DNA from: Artemisia argyi
Lineage: Eukaryota > Streptophyta > Magnoliopsida > Asterales > Asteraceae
Length of the DNA stretch: 64,000 nt
Assembly (NCBI GenBank): GCA_030686995.1
Contig: CM060697.1
Location: forward strand, 39,171,459 to 39,235,458
Direction of reading: 5' to 3'
The notes below the pieces were generated by a model, which made no database searches, was not told the DNA's origin, and saw only the letters and a list, made by a program, of their open reading frames with translations. Position 1 is the stretch's first letter, and every line of letters starts with the position of its first letter. The position numbers and the translations under genes were made by a program. Below, piece after piece: positions 31,941 through 43,059 of this stretch.

Positions 31941-34900
31941 ATGCAGCAGCACCTGATGCAGATGCAGCCCATGATGGCAGCTTATTATCCAACTAACAGC
32001 GTTACTACTGATCATATTCAGCAGGTTTTGGTTTCTTTTCTGAGCTTGCTTGCTTATTCATATGTTAATCTTTTTGACTTATATATTTCTCTCTCTCACA
32101 CACAACACACACTCAAAGAGTTCAGTTCATGTGTGTTAAGAAGTGTTTTAACTTGCTTTTTTGATCTTTTTGTCTACCCTTTATCTTTTTGGCTTTTACT
32201 TGCTTGTTTCTTCATCTGCAACAGGTTTCCTAGCTCCATACATAAACTTTTGCTCATAAAAACTATGTTTTTATATATATATATTTTTTTTTCCTTTCAC
32301 TTTCTCATGTTAATTTTCTTGGATTTTTCTATTTGTTAAACTATAGAACTATCAATTTTTTTTTTAAATGTTTCTAAGATCTAAAATAATGGGCATGTTA
32401 GTTTTAGAAGATGTTTAAACCCCATGATTTATCTTGTTAGTATGCTAGTAGTTTTGAAAAAAAAAAGAAAAAAGAAAAAAAAAATTGGCTCTTGAAATGA
32501 GTTATTCTACAGAAAAAAAATCAAAACTTCTTCATGTTTCATGTTTGTATGATATAGTTGTGGAGTAAGTGAAAATGAAGAAGTTTTGTGCACTAAATTG
32601 TAATTACATCTTTAAATAATTAAGCGATTCTACTGATTTCTACAAGTAAAAGGTAATTTGGGCAAACATTATTACTTATTTTTAAAGCTTTTATAGGATT
32701 AAGATAATGAAAATGAGTATTTGAGAAATATGCAACTACATGGTATTTCTTGTTGATTTATTTAGATGTTCTTTAAAATATTACAGTATATGGTTGTATG
32801 ATACAGTAATGAAAGGCTTATTTTGGAAATAAATATGCAAAGTTGCAAATCCCATGTAGTAGTATGATGTTGGGAACAAGTCAATAAATTATGTTACCTT
32901 CTTGGTAATGTACTAATCTGTGTGTTATATTAAAGATTCTGCATTAAACATTCTTTATTTTTATCAATATTTGTGCTTATGCATGCAAATCGATGCCCTA
33001 TTGATTTATATGTTGGCATTTTGTTGTCTAGGTATCTTGTTAGCTTTATTTGTTTAATTTGCTAATTGCATTTAAATATGTGATTATTCTCTCTTCACTT
33101 TAAGTGTATAGTTTAAGATATCAGTCTTTTTTTTGACTTAGAAGATTTGACTTTTGTATAGTAAGGCTATAGTTAAATCCAGTTGTTGTACAGTTCAATC
33201 TTTTAGCCTCAGATGCTAGCTGGTTTTTGTCCATAGGTTTTTGTTTTCGGGTTTGAATGAAAAATGTGGATGTGACCAAAAGTCTTGTAGTTTATCGGTG
33301 TATGTTAAAGGGGAAAATTTTCTAAAAATACATTCAACTTGTCACTTTTTACTATTGTATGCATTGAATTTTTCTTTTCCTATTGTATACACAAACTTTA
33401 TTAATCTTACTATTGTATGCACAAACTTTGTTAATCTTACTATTGTATCAATACATAAAATTTGTTAAGCTTACTATATCACTGCCACGTCATAAAACAG
33501 GCGTATTATTGATACAATAGTAAGATTAACAAAGTTTGCGTATACAATAGGAAAAAAAAGTTCAATGCATACAATAGTAAAAAGTGGCAAGTTGAATGTA
33601 TTTTTATACAATTTTCCCTATGTTAAATGCCCCTTCAACCTAGTGTTTGACAATTGTGTGACATATTGTTAATGTTATGGGGTAATTAGTTTGCCTATAA
33701 GGGGGATTTGGTATTCTTTTGGTGATAAATGTAGTTAGTTTGGCCTCATAGGTAGAATTTATGACCTGTTAACTTGATTAACTAATTGTTGAGGGCATTT
33801 TCAGGTCGAGGGAAAGGTAGAGTTTGGTATATAAAGGTACGTTTAGTTAAGAGAAAAAAATTTCTTAATTTTCTATTATTAGATTTGTAAAAAATGAGAG
33901 GGGATTTAATTTTCCACAATACATAAAAAACGCGTTCATATGATATTGTTTTCTATTCTCCAGAAAACAGGAGGGTAAACAAGGAAAACAAAAAAAATTA
34001 TGTGAAACATTTGATTTGAACGCAATCTCTATTTTCCTAAGCTTTATGTTTAGAAAACATGGGTGTTTCTTCTTAACTAAACGCACCCTAAGCTTTATGT
34101 TTTCCAGCTTTGTAAGGGTTTTAGCATAAAATGACGATGAATCTTGCACAAATGTTCCTTTTTTGTCATTGTACCTCGTTTAGTGCAAATTTGCTGATAA
34201 GAGGATGTTTTCCGTTCCATTTTGGTCATATGAAGTGTGTTTTTGAGATTATTTTGTGTTCATTAAAATTATTTTTGGTCTGTATTTGTCCATGGTCTGT
34301 TTTTTGATGACCAAATGGAACACAGTTAAGTAATTAACACACACAAAAAAATACTTTTGGTGACCTAACAACAAATCTGTGTATAATGACCAGGGATAAT
34401 TGTTTCAAAATGTAACGAACTTGCCACGTTTTACAATGTTGTGTATATTTTACTAAATAATGCACACAATAGACTGATTAGGCAATTATTCGCATTATTT
34501 AGTAAAATTAAAAGCAACATACACAACATTGTAAAACGTTGCAAGTTCTTTACATTTTCAAACAATTATCCCTAATAACCAACATGGATTTTGTTTGCAA
34601 GTACACTGTTATTTGAAGTTAAGTCTTTTTGAGGCTAGTAGTAATGGTGACCGCAGCTGACTGCAATCGACCGTGATACTTCAGCGCCAACTCAGCACGA
34701 CCTTCTTCATGTCAAGTTAGTGCAATATGATGACTTCCGTCATCACAAAAAATATACCCTACTCAAACAAAAATATACCCCACAAAAACAATTAAATAAC
34801 ACACTCACAAAAAAAAAGGAGGGGAGGACTCCGTCGAGTATGCGACCGAGTTGTGCATTTTTTCAGCTCGACCAAGACCACGACCAACCCCATGTAATGG

Positions 34901-36885
34901 GGTGGACACGTCCAAATGGAGGGTCGACCAAACCATTACAATGGGTCTGATGTAGAAAAGTTTAAATGATTGTAAAATTTTGACTCATTTTGCAATGGAA
35001 CTTTCTTTTGAGTGTGGAAGATTTGGAGCAAACAAAGACTAATGACCACCTAACCCATTTTATGACATAAGGGCATACATATAAAAAAGAGACTACTTTC
35101 TGTCTCTATTTGCCCAACCTGGACTAAATTTTAATAAAAACGTTACAACTCTAGCACATACTCTTACTTTATTTATGATTCGTTATTTTTCTCTAAACTT
35201 TTAAATGATGTTGTGTTACTGTATTTTTGGTCTTTGGCCTAACTAATGTGTCCTTAAATGATTACCTTGATCTTATTAGTGTTTATTTACTCCCCTTTAC
35301 CCAAAAAGATCTTATTAGTGTTTATTATCGTTCCTAGCCGGTTTTTAGCATTCCATAGTGTAAGGGCTTTGGTCTGATCATTTAGGTGAGTATTTGGACT
35401 TATTAATGTTATAACATAACTTGTTGCTATTTTGCTAACAATAGCTTCATAAGTGTACTCGTAGTGTATCCCATCAACTTGCATTGTTTAATAATTACTG
35501 TAGATCTTTAGTCTAATGATAGTTTCTATAATCGTATTTAATATACATTTATGAAAAATAAAAAAATAAAAAAAAAATTGTAAGAAGTTATTATTGCGGA
35601 TGTTTTTGACCTGAACTAGTTATCCCACCTGTCCAACATGCCACCGACAGTTGGTACCTGCGGTGCAGGCCCCTCTTTGTTTAAAGAACAATTGTTAATC
35701 TAGATGTGGTCATCAATGCAACCATGACCCCATTTGGGTAGTCGGTTATGTGCCCCATCTTCGACAGGGAAAAAGCTTCATTTTTATCGACTGAGAAAAT
35801 TAGTTCAATAGTGGGAATAGCAGTACAAACCCCACCATTGTAGGACTATATGTCTCACTATTTTCCACTACAGATGTACTAGGAGCGTGTTTCCCGTTAA
35901 GGACCAAAAGATCCATTTTTATTCAAGACCTGGCCGACAATGCTAATTTTAAATATTTTTATTCAATATTTTGTAGTATGACCTAGTTATATTTTACATA
36001 TGAATTGGGCCTATGTAACATATGTTATATCTGTATCAAGGCCGATTCGCTAAAATTAAAATAAGCTAAAAAGAATAAAACTGTTTGTATGGGTAGATTA
36101 TCCGCCTCTTCTTGGAATAAACTTTAATTTCCTTTTGTGTGCAGTACCTTGATGAGAACAAATCTCTGATTCTGAAAATCGTTGAAAGCCAAAACTCAGG
36201 GAAAATGACCGAGTGTGCAGAGTGAGTATTTTCATTTCTTACCCATATTTGTATATTATGCAGATTTATTTTACATGAAATCATGGTATTTTTGCAGAAA
36301 TCAAGCGAAGCTTCAGAGGAACCTTATGTACCTTGCTGCAATTGCTGATTCACAGCCACAAGCACCCGCTGTTCATTCTCAGGTACATATCTCAGCCATA
36401 ATAATCAACTGTCTATTTTTGGGTTAGTAATGGTTTGCGGATTGCGCTAATATTAACATTTGATTTTTATGCTCGTTTTTGGGAAATTAATATCTATGAT
36501 CAATGTAATGTAGTATCCGTTAGGCGGGGTGATGCAGTCAGGAAGTCACTACATGAACCAGCATCAACAAGCTCAGCAAATGTCACCACAAGCACTCATG
36601 GCTGCACGTTCGTCTATGCTCTATAGCCAGCAACAGTACTCGTCACTACAGCAACAAGCTGCCATGCACAATCAGCTAGGAATGAATTCTGGTGGTGGAA
36701 GCAGTGGACTACACATGCTGCAAAGTGATAGTAACAGTGGTGGTGGTAGTGGTTCACATCTTGGCATTGGTGGGTTTCCTGACTTTACTAGGAAGCAAGA
36801 TATCGGGCTTGCGGGGTCCACAACTGAAGGCCGTGGGGATGGTGGTGAGACGCTTTACTTGAAATCTGCTGATGATGGTAATTGA
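31941..36885 (+). CDS. GIF1: GRF-interacting factor 1 / ANGUSTIFOLIA3-type transcriptional co-activator (four exons)
   Basis: Nuclear SNH/SSXT-domain co-activator that binds GRF transcription factors and recruits SWI/SNF remodelers to promote leaf-cell proliferation. Exons: 31941-32024, 36145-36221, 36298-36382, 36514-36885; all borders GT-AG; phases sum to a 205-aa protein, close to the ~210 aa of Arabidopsis GIF1. The N-terminus MQQHLMQMQPMMAAYYPTN, then TTDHIQQ|YLDENKSLILKIVESQ and KLQRNLMYLAAIADSQPQ, is the SNH domain (about residues 1-75). The rest is the Gln/Gly-rich QG domain (YMNQHQQAQQMSPQALMAAR), ending in the family signature LYLKSADDGN. No breaks. Intron 1 is 4,120 bp and holds several insertions. 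Confidence 0.95.
33310..33618. mobile_element. 309-bp foldback MITE in GIF1 intron 1, 9-bp target duplication
   Basis: Near-full-length inverted repeat: the left arm GGGGAAAATTTTCTAAAAAT pairs with the right end's reverse complement (GGGAAAATTGTATAAAAATA), and pairing continues through TACATTCAACTTG-CACTTT and TACTATTGTATGCATTGAA. Perfect flanking TATGTTAAA (33301-33309 and 33619-33627). A 9-bp duplication is the Mutator hallmark. Confidence 0.9.
33836..34088. mobile_element. MITE with GGTACGTTTAGTTAAGA / GGGTGCGTTTAGTTAAGA termini in GIF1 intron 1
   Basis: About 253 bp. The terminal repeats of 17-18 bp differ at one or two positions. The core is A/T-rich with no ORF. GG(G)TGCGTTT ends are common in hAT and PIF/Harbinger MITEs; no clear target duplication, so the superfamily is open. 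Confidence 0.65.
34393..34572. mobile_element. 180-bp foldback MITE in GIF1 intron 1, 9-bp target duplication
   Basis: The arms GGGATAATTGTTTCAAAATG and its counterpart pair over about 75 bp (AACTTGC-ACGTTTTACAATG shared). Flanks TAATGACCA (34384-34392) and TAATAACCA (34573-34581) give a 9-bp duplication with one mismatch. Confidence 0.85.
34690..34960. other. Possible MITE remnant in GIF1 intron 1
   Basis: Contains the palindrome CCAACCCCATGTAATGGGGTGG and C/A-rich then GTCGACC-rich blocks. I could not find paired ends. Confidence 0.3.
35269..35326. mobile_element. 20-bp LINE tail with 19-bp target duplication in GIF1 intron 1
   Basis: GATCTTATTAGTGTTTATT at 35269-35287 is repeated exactly at 35308-35326. 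The 20 bases between them end CCCCTTTACCCAAAAA, the terminus of the LINE family seen at 11376, 45319 and 59656. It reads as an almost completely truncated target-primed insertion on the + strand. Confidence 0.75.
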
Positions 36886-37294
36886 TGTTTCACTTGTGTT
36901 AAACTATGTTGTGCTCGATTTTAGTTTAAGAAGTAGGAATGATCGAAGAGTAGAATTCCTGAAAAAATAACTTGTTAGGATGATATAAATGGATTTTCCA
37001 ATGTTGCACCACACCTTGAAACTCGATTCTAGTTTTTTATTTTATGTTAATGGACTGTGAACTGCAGTTGTTGGTGTTCATTTACTTTAATCGCCGTCTT
37101 TATTGATAGTGACTACAAACCAAAGAAACAGTAGAAAAGCAAGTCTGAACAGCATATACACTTTCAATAAAAAATTTGATTTAGTCGGTTTAAAACCATA
37201 CACTGCAAATATGCATTTCAGCATCTGTCTTTTGGCTCATATGGTTCACTGGAGATTGGAGAAAGCATTGCTAATGACCATGCTGGTATGTGAT
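36886..37294. other. GIF1 3' region and convergent intergenic gap
   Basis: Likely 3' UTR and terminator of GIF1 and of the convergent VQ gene; no further ORF supported. Confidence 0.5.
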
Positions 37295-37552
37295 TTATTT
37301 CCAAGGATAACCATAGATGTCGGTTTTTGGGTTTGATGAGTTTGAAGGGTTGTAGTTTTGGCTATAGAATTGAGTGTCGGGTTGTGGGGTTAAGACGTGG
37401 TGTTTAGGTGTTTGGCCAGTAAAATGCTGGACAATTTGTTTGAAATGGGAAGCATCTTTTGCTTCCACCAAAACCGGGCTGGAGATGTGTTTCACCTTAA
37501 TGCCTCTGTCATCACGTTTCACACCTCCAGCGTTGTCGTTAGTCTTGTCCAT
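37295..37552 (-). CDS. Small VQ-motif protein (85 aa)
   Basis: VQ proteins are plant nuclear cofactors that bind WRKY factors or MAPK modules through FxxxVQxxTG. Here FKQIVQHFTG fits exactly, preceded by SSPVLVEAKDASH and followed by a Pro/Asn/Tyr-rich tail (FYSQNYNPSNSSNPKTDIYG). The first in-frame ATG is at 37552 (MDKTNDNAGGVKRDDRGIKV); the frame is open upstream but holds no further ATG, and a TATA box lies at 37643-37650, so 37552 is the preferred start. Single exon, as usual for the family; length and motif position resemble the short VQ10 type (inference). It is convergent with GIF1, about 410 bp between stop codons. Confidence 0.8.
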   Translation of the reverse strand: MDKTNDNAGGVKRDDRGIKVKHISSPVLVEAKDASHFKQIVQHFTGQTPKHHVLTPQPDTQFYSQNYNPSNSSNPKTDIYGYPWK

Positions 37553-37642
37553 GGGATTTTTTTCGTGTGGATATTGGTAAGAGATGCTTGTGGTGGTGGT
37601 GAAGATTGCATATGCATATGAATTATAATTTTTCGTTAGTGT

Positions 37643-37650
37643 AAATATAG
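37643..37650 (-). promoter_or_regulatory. TATA box of the VQ gene
   Basis: CTCTATATTTAC on the - strand, about 90 bp before the ATG. Confidence 0.6.
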
Positions 37651-37659
37651 AGGGGCATC

Positions 37660-38345
37660 GTTTACTTTTCAACTCTTTGACTCTTTGACTTGACTATAAA
37701 GTATAAAGTCGTTTAAACTGGATAACCAAGTTTGAATGGAAGTATATTGGGAGAATAGTCTCTATGTTAACATTTTCAACTTTAGTTGCATTAACAGTAA
37801 AACTTAAGGTTGTAACTTGTAAGTGAGCTTTGTAAGATTTAAGGTTGGCCTAAGCTCGAGCTCAACTCGAGCTTTGCCTGGAGCTTGCTTTAATAACTTT
37901 GCAGCTTGAGTCCGAGCTTTATAAATTTTGGTCATAGACCCGCAACAATAAAGAAACTTTTTATATATAGTTAAGAGGGTTTGGTGGTGGAGGCGAATAA
38001 CATGTTACTCGTTTCAGCGCTACATTATCAGGATACCAATAACTCACCAACTACTAAAATACCCTCCAAGCAAAAAACCGAATAACATGTTATTCGTATA
38101 TGCAAGTCCAACAAAATACCCAACCAAAAATTCTCACTCACAAAAAAATAAAATAACACAAATAAATAACTAAACAACGCCATTGACTGCTTTGGCTAAA
38201 ACGTGAACCATGAGTGAGTGGCGAGGTGCATGGTGCAGCACAACGCCAAATGGTGCCGACCCGCCGTTGTTGGGTCGATGGCAAGTCCACACCGAGCTCT
38301 CTTACAATTATCAAAGTATAAGGTATCAACACAGGTGTCTGTATT
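37660..38345. other. No gene seen; includes a TCGAG-rich element fragment
   Basis: 37845-37925 contains GCTCGAGCTCAACTCGAGCTT and related words, a partial copy of the element at 38990-39765. Near 37997 and 38082 two copies of GAATAACATGTTA(C/T)TCG lie 85 bp apart. Confidence 0.5.
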
Positions 38346-38443
38346 TTACATTAGCAGCCTACTTGACAAGATGTATGACAAAAACTTTAGCATTTACATT
38401 AGCAGCCTGCTTGATAAGATGTATGACAGAAACTTTAGCATGA
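38346..38443. repeat. Tandem duplication, unit about 48 bp
   Basis: Two copies of TTTACATTAGCAGCCT(A/G)CTT continuing GA(C/T)AAGATGTATGACA(A/G)AAAC, about four differences. Confidence 0.9.
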
Positions 38444-38989
38444 CATTCGGTGTTGATGTATGCATTAGTTGAATTGATACGTTTACGCTACTACACTTAC
38501 AAGTATCATCTTTTTTCTTTTTCACTTTCAGTTAAACTAGAACAACTTTCACCAAATTCTTTTTCCACAACCAAGTGAGCATATAAAACAAATACATACG
38601 TCCATTCAAGAACAACTAGGTAGTATAGTTGATATCCATATTCATTTTTGTAGTATTACTGCATGCTGATTGCACTAACCAATTTCTTATGCAGCCAACT
38701 TTTGGATCTTGTACACCAATTTCAATATATGTATCATATATTGCGCTTTTGACTAGAAAAACAAACAGTTCCTCATTTTCGACTATATACAATTAATCTT
38801 GAAAAGTTAAATGGAACTTCTAGAGATAGGCTTGTAGTTTTTGTCTACGTAATTATCTTGAAACAACATGACGTAGATTTGATTTATTGTGTGGTATATA
38901 TTGATTTTATTATGAGTCATGAATTAATGGTAAATCTTTTGTTAGACAAAGGAATGTATTAATGAATGCAATCCAGTCAATCTTTTATC

Positions 38990-39765
38990 AAGCAACTTGA
39001 GCTCGAGCTTGACTCGATCGAGTCAAACTTTTATCAAGCTCAAGCACAAGCTCAAGCCTAAAAATTAGCTCGAAACATATAACAAGCCAAGCTCAAGCTT
39101 TTGATAGCTCGACTCGAGCTGCTATTAAGTTTTTTTGAGCTTTAACATAAATATATTTTCATTATAAATTCATATAACTAACTTAGGATAATTTGATTAT
39201 TAACATAATTATAAGGACTTACTTTGTAAATAATTGAATATGTATTTTAGAAGGTCATTTAAACCTAATCAATCCAAATGTTTTGTATTCCACCTTTTGT
39301 ATTTTTCACACTTCTTGAGCTGTCAACTCTAGTGTTATCATTTGTGTAAAACACTAATAAGCTTGGTTATTATAGTTTAAGCTTGTTTTAGATACATATA
39401 TTTATTTAGGGAATTGATTTGCACACATTTCATATTGATTGGGACACTCCAATAAATGCATTAGATACTTGTACATTATTAACATTCTGCTTTAACTGCT
39501 TGTACACTGGAGTGTCCCAATAAGAATTGGGAGTGTGCAAATCATCTCCCATTTATTTATGAGTTTGACTATTAAATATAATATTTTTATATACATTCAA
39601 GCTTTTCAAACCGAGCTCAAGCTATAATCGAATTTTTCAAGCCAAGCTTAAACCTTGATGATTAAAGCTCGTCAAGCTATCAAGCCAAGCTCAAGCTTAA
39701 CTTATAAATTTCAAGCCCTATTAAGCTCGAACTCGGCTCGAGTCGACTCGATTACACCCCTACCA
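38990..39765. mobile_element. TCGAG-rich non-autonomous element, interrupted by a MITE
   Basis: Both ends carry clusters of CTCGAGC and GACTCGA words (GCTCGAGCTTGACTCGATCG at the left, CTCGGCTCGAGTCGACTCG at the right), ending near TTACACCCCTA. Ends like TAGGGGTGTAATCGAG are common in plant hAT-like MITEs. The middle is AT-rich and carries the MITE 39409-39550. Confidence 0.6.
39409..39550. mobile_element. 142-bp nested MITE with perfect 9-bp target duplication
   Basis: The ends GGGAATTGATTTGCACAC and GTGTGCAAATCATCTCCC pair. The inner arms GGGACACTCCA/TGGAGTGTCCC also pair. ATTTATTTA flanks both sides (39400-39408, 39551-39559). Confidence 0.9.
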
Positions 39766-39951
39766 ACCATTCATATGCGACTACTTACGCGTCCAATTTA
39801 ACACTCCGTAGTATTTAAGAAGATTAAGACATGCGTCAAATGATCAGTACATAATAAGTAGAAATATTGAATAGATTATGCACCAAAGTATTATACATAT
39901 GAATTATACTAACAATATAGATCTTTATGGTTCAATTCAATGTTTTAAAAC

Positions 39952-40135
<184 letters not shown>

Positions 40136-40136
<1 letters not shown>

Positions 40137-40581
40137 ACGTAGTAGATTTGTTATCGGTAGCTAATAACGACTAACAATCATCGTTGAATTCAAACAAGAC
40201 AAAAATAAATCACAATATAGACTTTTTTTAATTCAAACAAGACAAAAATGAATCACAATATAGACTCTTTTTTTTATCTTTTTAAGAAATAAAAATACAA
40301 AGAAATAAAAATAAGACTTACCAGGTCTCATTACGAAACCTTTTTCTACATCATTTTTGGGAATATGATTTTATAATAGAGTAAAAAAAGCATATTGCCA
40401 TCAGCACACTAGGGGGGCCAGTTTTCAACCATAGGTCCAACAACTCAAAATGGCAATTCAACTCGCCAAAAGTGTAACAACTTGAGCTAAGTCAAGATCA
40501 CATGTTTGATAATCCGAGCTAATTAAGTTTGACCTTATATGACTTGTGTAGTTGAATCACTCCATTTTGCCTAATAAGGTG

Positions 40582-40588
<7 letters not shown>
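40136..40588. other. No gene seen
   Basis: A short direct repeat (AATTCAAACAAGACAAAAAT) at about 40187 and 40229; otherwise unremarkable. Confidence 0.5.
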
Positions 40589-40657
<69 letters not shown>

Positions 40658-40705
40658 TTTTTTTTAATTTTTTTTTGTTTTTTTTTTTGTTTTTTTTAGT
40701 TAGTT
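40589..40705. repeat. (TTA)n microsatellite and T-rich tract
   Basis: TTA units 40589-40651, then T-rich DNA with a (TTAG)n stretch. Confidence 0.95.
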
Positions 40706-41136
40706 AGTTAGTTAGAGTAGTTAGTAGTAATTACATAAGAGTGGTTTTGTTTATGTGATTATTTTCTAATTTCTAAACTTTATGCATGAGCTTTAATAAT
40801 GGGTGAAGAACATAAGGAGCCAATAAAACTAAACTACGAGTCTAACTTTAGGCTCGGTCTATTTCTTAAATTGTTTTGGCAATTTTACGTGAGCAGTGAG
40901 GTCAACACGAAAATAAATATATATTGGACAAGTGAGCTATATGATCGTGAACGGGTTGTTACTGACAACACGTACAACTAACAAGTCAATTTGAGTTGTC
41001 TTTCCTAATCCGTTTTTACCTATATATAATTCATATGATGTTTTTCTTATAAACGGTCTAATTAAAATTCTATTCAAAATATATGATGAAGTGTCTACGA
41101 CATTGCACAAAAACTTTGGGGGTATAGATTGCTCAT
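40706..41136. other. No gene seen
   Basis: A 60-codon ORF at 40799 has no recognisable domain and no splice or promoter context. Confidence 0.5.
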
Positions 41137-41756
41137 TTAGTAAGACTCATTTCTCATTTCTTGTAAATTATAGTTTTTCCTTTCTACTACACAATTTGAT
41201 TGAGGAGTTTTTGGAGCCGAGAAATTTTGACTTATCCCATGTGCATCACAATAAGCTTCAAATTGCGCCTCATTATCAAATTCCCGACCATAATCCGTTC
41301 TTATAGAAATAATTGAGCAACCTTGTTGGTTTTGAATTTTCTTACTCAAGATTTCAAATTGTTCAAAAGCTTCATTGTTAGTTTTCAAAAATCTTGTCCA
41401 AGTATATCTTGAGTAGTCATCCACTATTACTAAAGTATAGAAGTTTCTTCCGTAACTTCGGATAGCGGATGGACAAAAAAAGTCCAAGTTTAAAAGTTTT
41501 AGACACCTATTAGTTAAAACCATATTTTTAGCCTTATGCTAGCATGAGTTTGTTTGCCGATTTTACAAGCATCGCAAAAATGTTGGTCATATCTAAGTTT
41601 GGGAAGGTTTCTAACTAATTCCTTACAGGCAAGTAATTGAATCAAACGCATGTTTGCGTGTCCTAGTCTCCTATGCCATAAAGTTGAGTTATCATCTATA
41701 GAGGCTAGACAAATTTGATCATTCGGGTTATTTCCTAATTTCATCACGTATAATCT
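41137..41756 (-). pseudogene. Ty1/copia (Tork-type) integrase fragment
   Basis: GAG-pre-integrase WHRRLGHANMRLIQLLA and CDACKIGKQTHAS are followed, after a frame change near 41520, by FCPSAIRSYGRNFYTLVIVD, IRTDYGREFDNEAQFEAYCD and TPQSNCVVERKNYNLQEM. The DDE aspartates and glutamate are present, but GNGV has become SNCV and the protein stops there. RT is missing. It is cut at 41756 by LTR-like sequence. Confidence 0.85.
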
Positions 41757-42699
41757 GTGTATAACAACCCGAAATTTTCACCAAGGTTATCTGTGCTAAC
41801 TCTTTTACTAGGGTAAACTTTTTGCCTTAATCACTTCCCACTATTCCTTAATATATTTCCCACTATGCCTCATTACACTTCCCTCTAAGTTTCATTACAT
41901 TTCCCACTATGTAAAGTAATTTACATAGCCCCCTAGACGACTCACGCAACTACCACTACCAAATATCTCTAAGGTTATACTTTTTAAACCTTCTAGTATG
42001 TCAAGTCTAGGTTTTAAATATTGTTTTACTAAGTATCCTATCACTCTAGTATACTATATCTATCATAATCCCAAAACAAGCCCTAAGCGTTTACTGTTAT
42101 TTCTAAAAACCTAATTTCTTATCCAAACTATTTTGAAAGTGTTCAAGGCTTATGTATAAGTTATCTTAGCTATATTTCCTCACCAAAACCCCATTACAAC
42201 TAGTCATAGCTCAGTGTACAAGTCCTTTAAGCACCAAACCCTAATTAGGTCATTTAGGTCTCTAAACTAGGTCAAAACCTTCCCGATACTTTAGTACAAG
42301 CTACAACCACTTAAGTGATGATTTCTAAACCTTAATCTTAGTCTATAATCACTTAATAAACCTTAATCAAGGTATAAAACCCTAATCTAAACACTAATCT
42401 AGTTTAAGTCCTAAACTAATCCTCAACTAGTTTAAACCTAAACCTAAGCACCTCCATGACCCACCACATTGTCACCACCTCCCTAGCAGCTTATGCACCT
42501 CCTTGTCACCCTAATCAAGCACCCTAACACCTCACAAGTAGCTTACAAGTAGGTGATGCACCTACTTGTAACCTACTTGTCACCTAGTAGCTTTTACATG
42601 GATAAACCACAACCACACAGCCCCTACACCGCCTCCTAGCCCTCCCCTAGCTTCCATTAGTCACCTATAGCATCCATGAGTCACCTCTCCCCTCCTCAT
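41757..42699. repeat. Probable partial LTR of a gypsy-type element
   Basis: Starts TGTATAACAACCCGAAATTT, the kind of start common in plant gypsy LTRs. It has many 'aaccctaatc' phrases and a C-rich stretch (42460-42690). It borders the copia LTR at 42700. No partner LTR in the window. Confidence 0.45.
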
Positions 42700-43046
42700 T
42701 GTTAGGGACAATGATCTAGTCTAGGTTGATGATATTGGTGGTGTCGGGTGGTCGACCGGAATAGGCAAACACACCCATGGTGGTGATGTTAGAGAGAGAG
42801 AGAGACTAGAGAGAAGGAAAAGAGAGTGGTGATACTAAAGATGAAATATTATTATTGCAACACACACCTCACAAGTGAAACTTGTGACGGTATTTACACT
42901 AAGACAAACATAAGGTTGAGATACCTCCCAACCTTTCCTAGGATAAATTGTGATACCACAACATTCTTAGTCCCCCCGAGACTATACAAGTGTCTTGGAG
43001 TGAGATATCTAATCTAGTAAAAAACTTGTATTTCTGTGTTTCAACA
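42700..43046 (-). repeat. 3' LTR of the outer copia element (347 bp)
   Basis: TGTTAGGG...TCAACA on the + strand. It matches 63003-64000, except that it lacks the ~650-bp segment at about 63040-63690. Contains (GA)n at 42791-42815. Confidence 0.85.
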
Positions 43047-43059
43047 ATCTCCCCCTAAA
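43047..43059 (-). promoter_or_regulatory. Polypurine tract of the outer copia element
   Basis: - strand TTTAGGGGGAGAT directly before the LTR. Confidence 0.85.

Noticed and set aside
31941..32339. 132-aa ORF starting at the GIF1 ATG
   Set aside because: It reads past the exon 1 donor (GT at 32025) into intron 1; the spliced model matches GIF1 proteins throughout.
34690..34960. Complete MITE around the CCCCATGTAATGGGG palindrome
   Set aside because: I could not find matching terminal repeats or a target duplication, so only a low-confidence remnant is listed.
37553..37672. N-terminal extension of the VQ ORF to 37672
   Set aside because: The extension has no ATG start and runs through the probable TATA box at 37643-37650, so the ATG at 37552 is preferred.
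40799..40981. 60-codon ORF
   Set aside because: No recognisable family, promoter or splice signals; lies in repeat-rich spacer.
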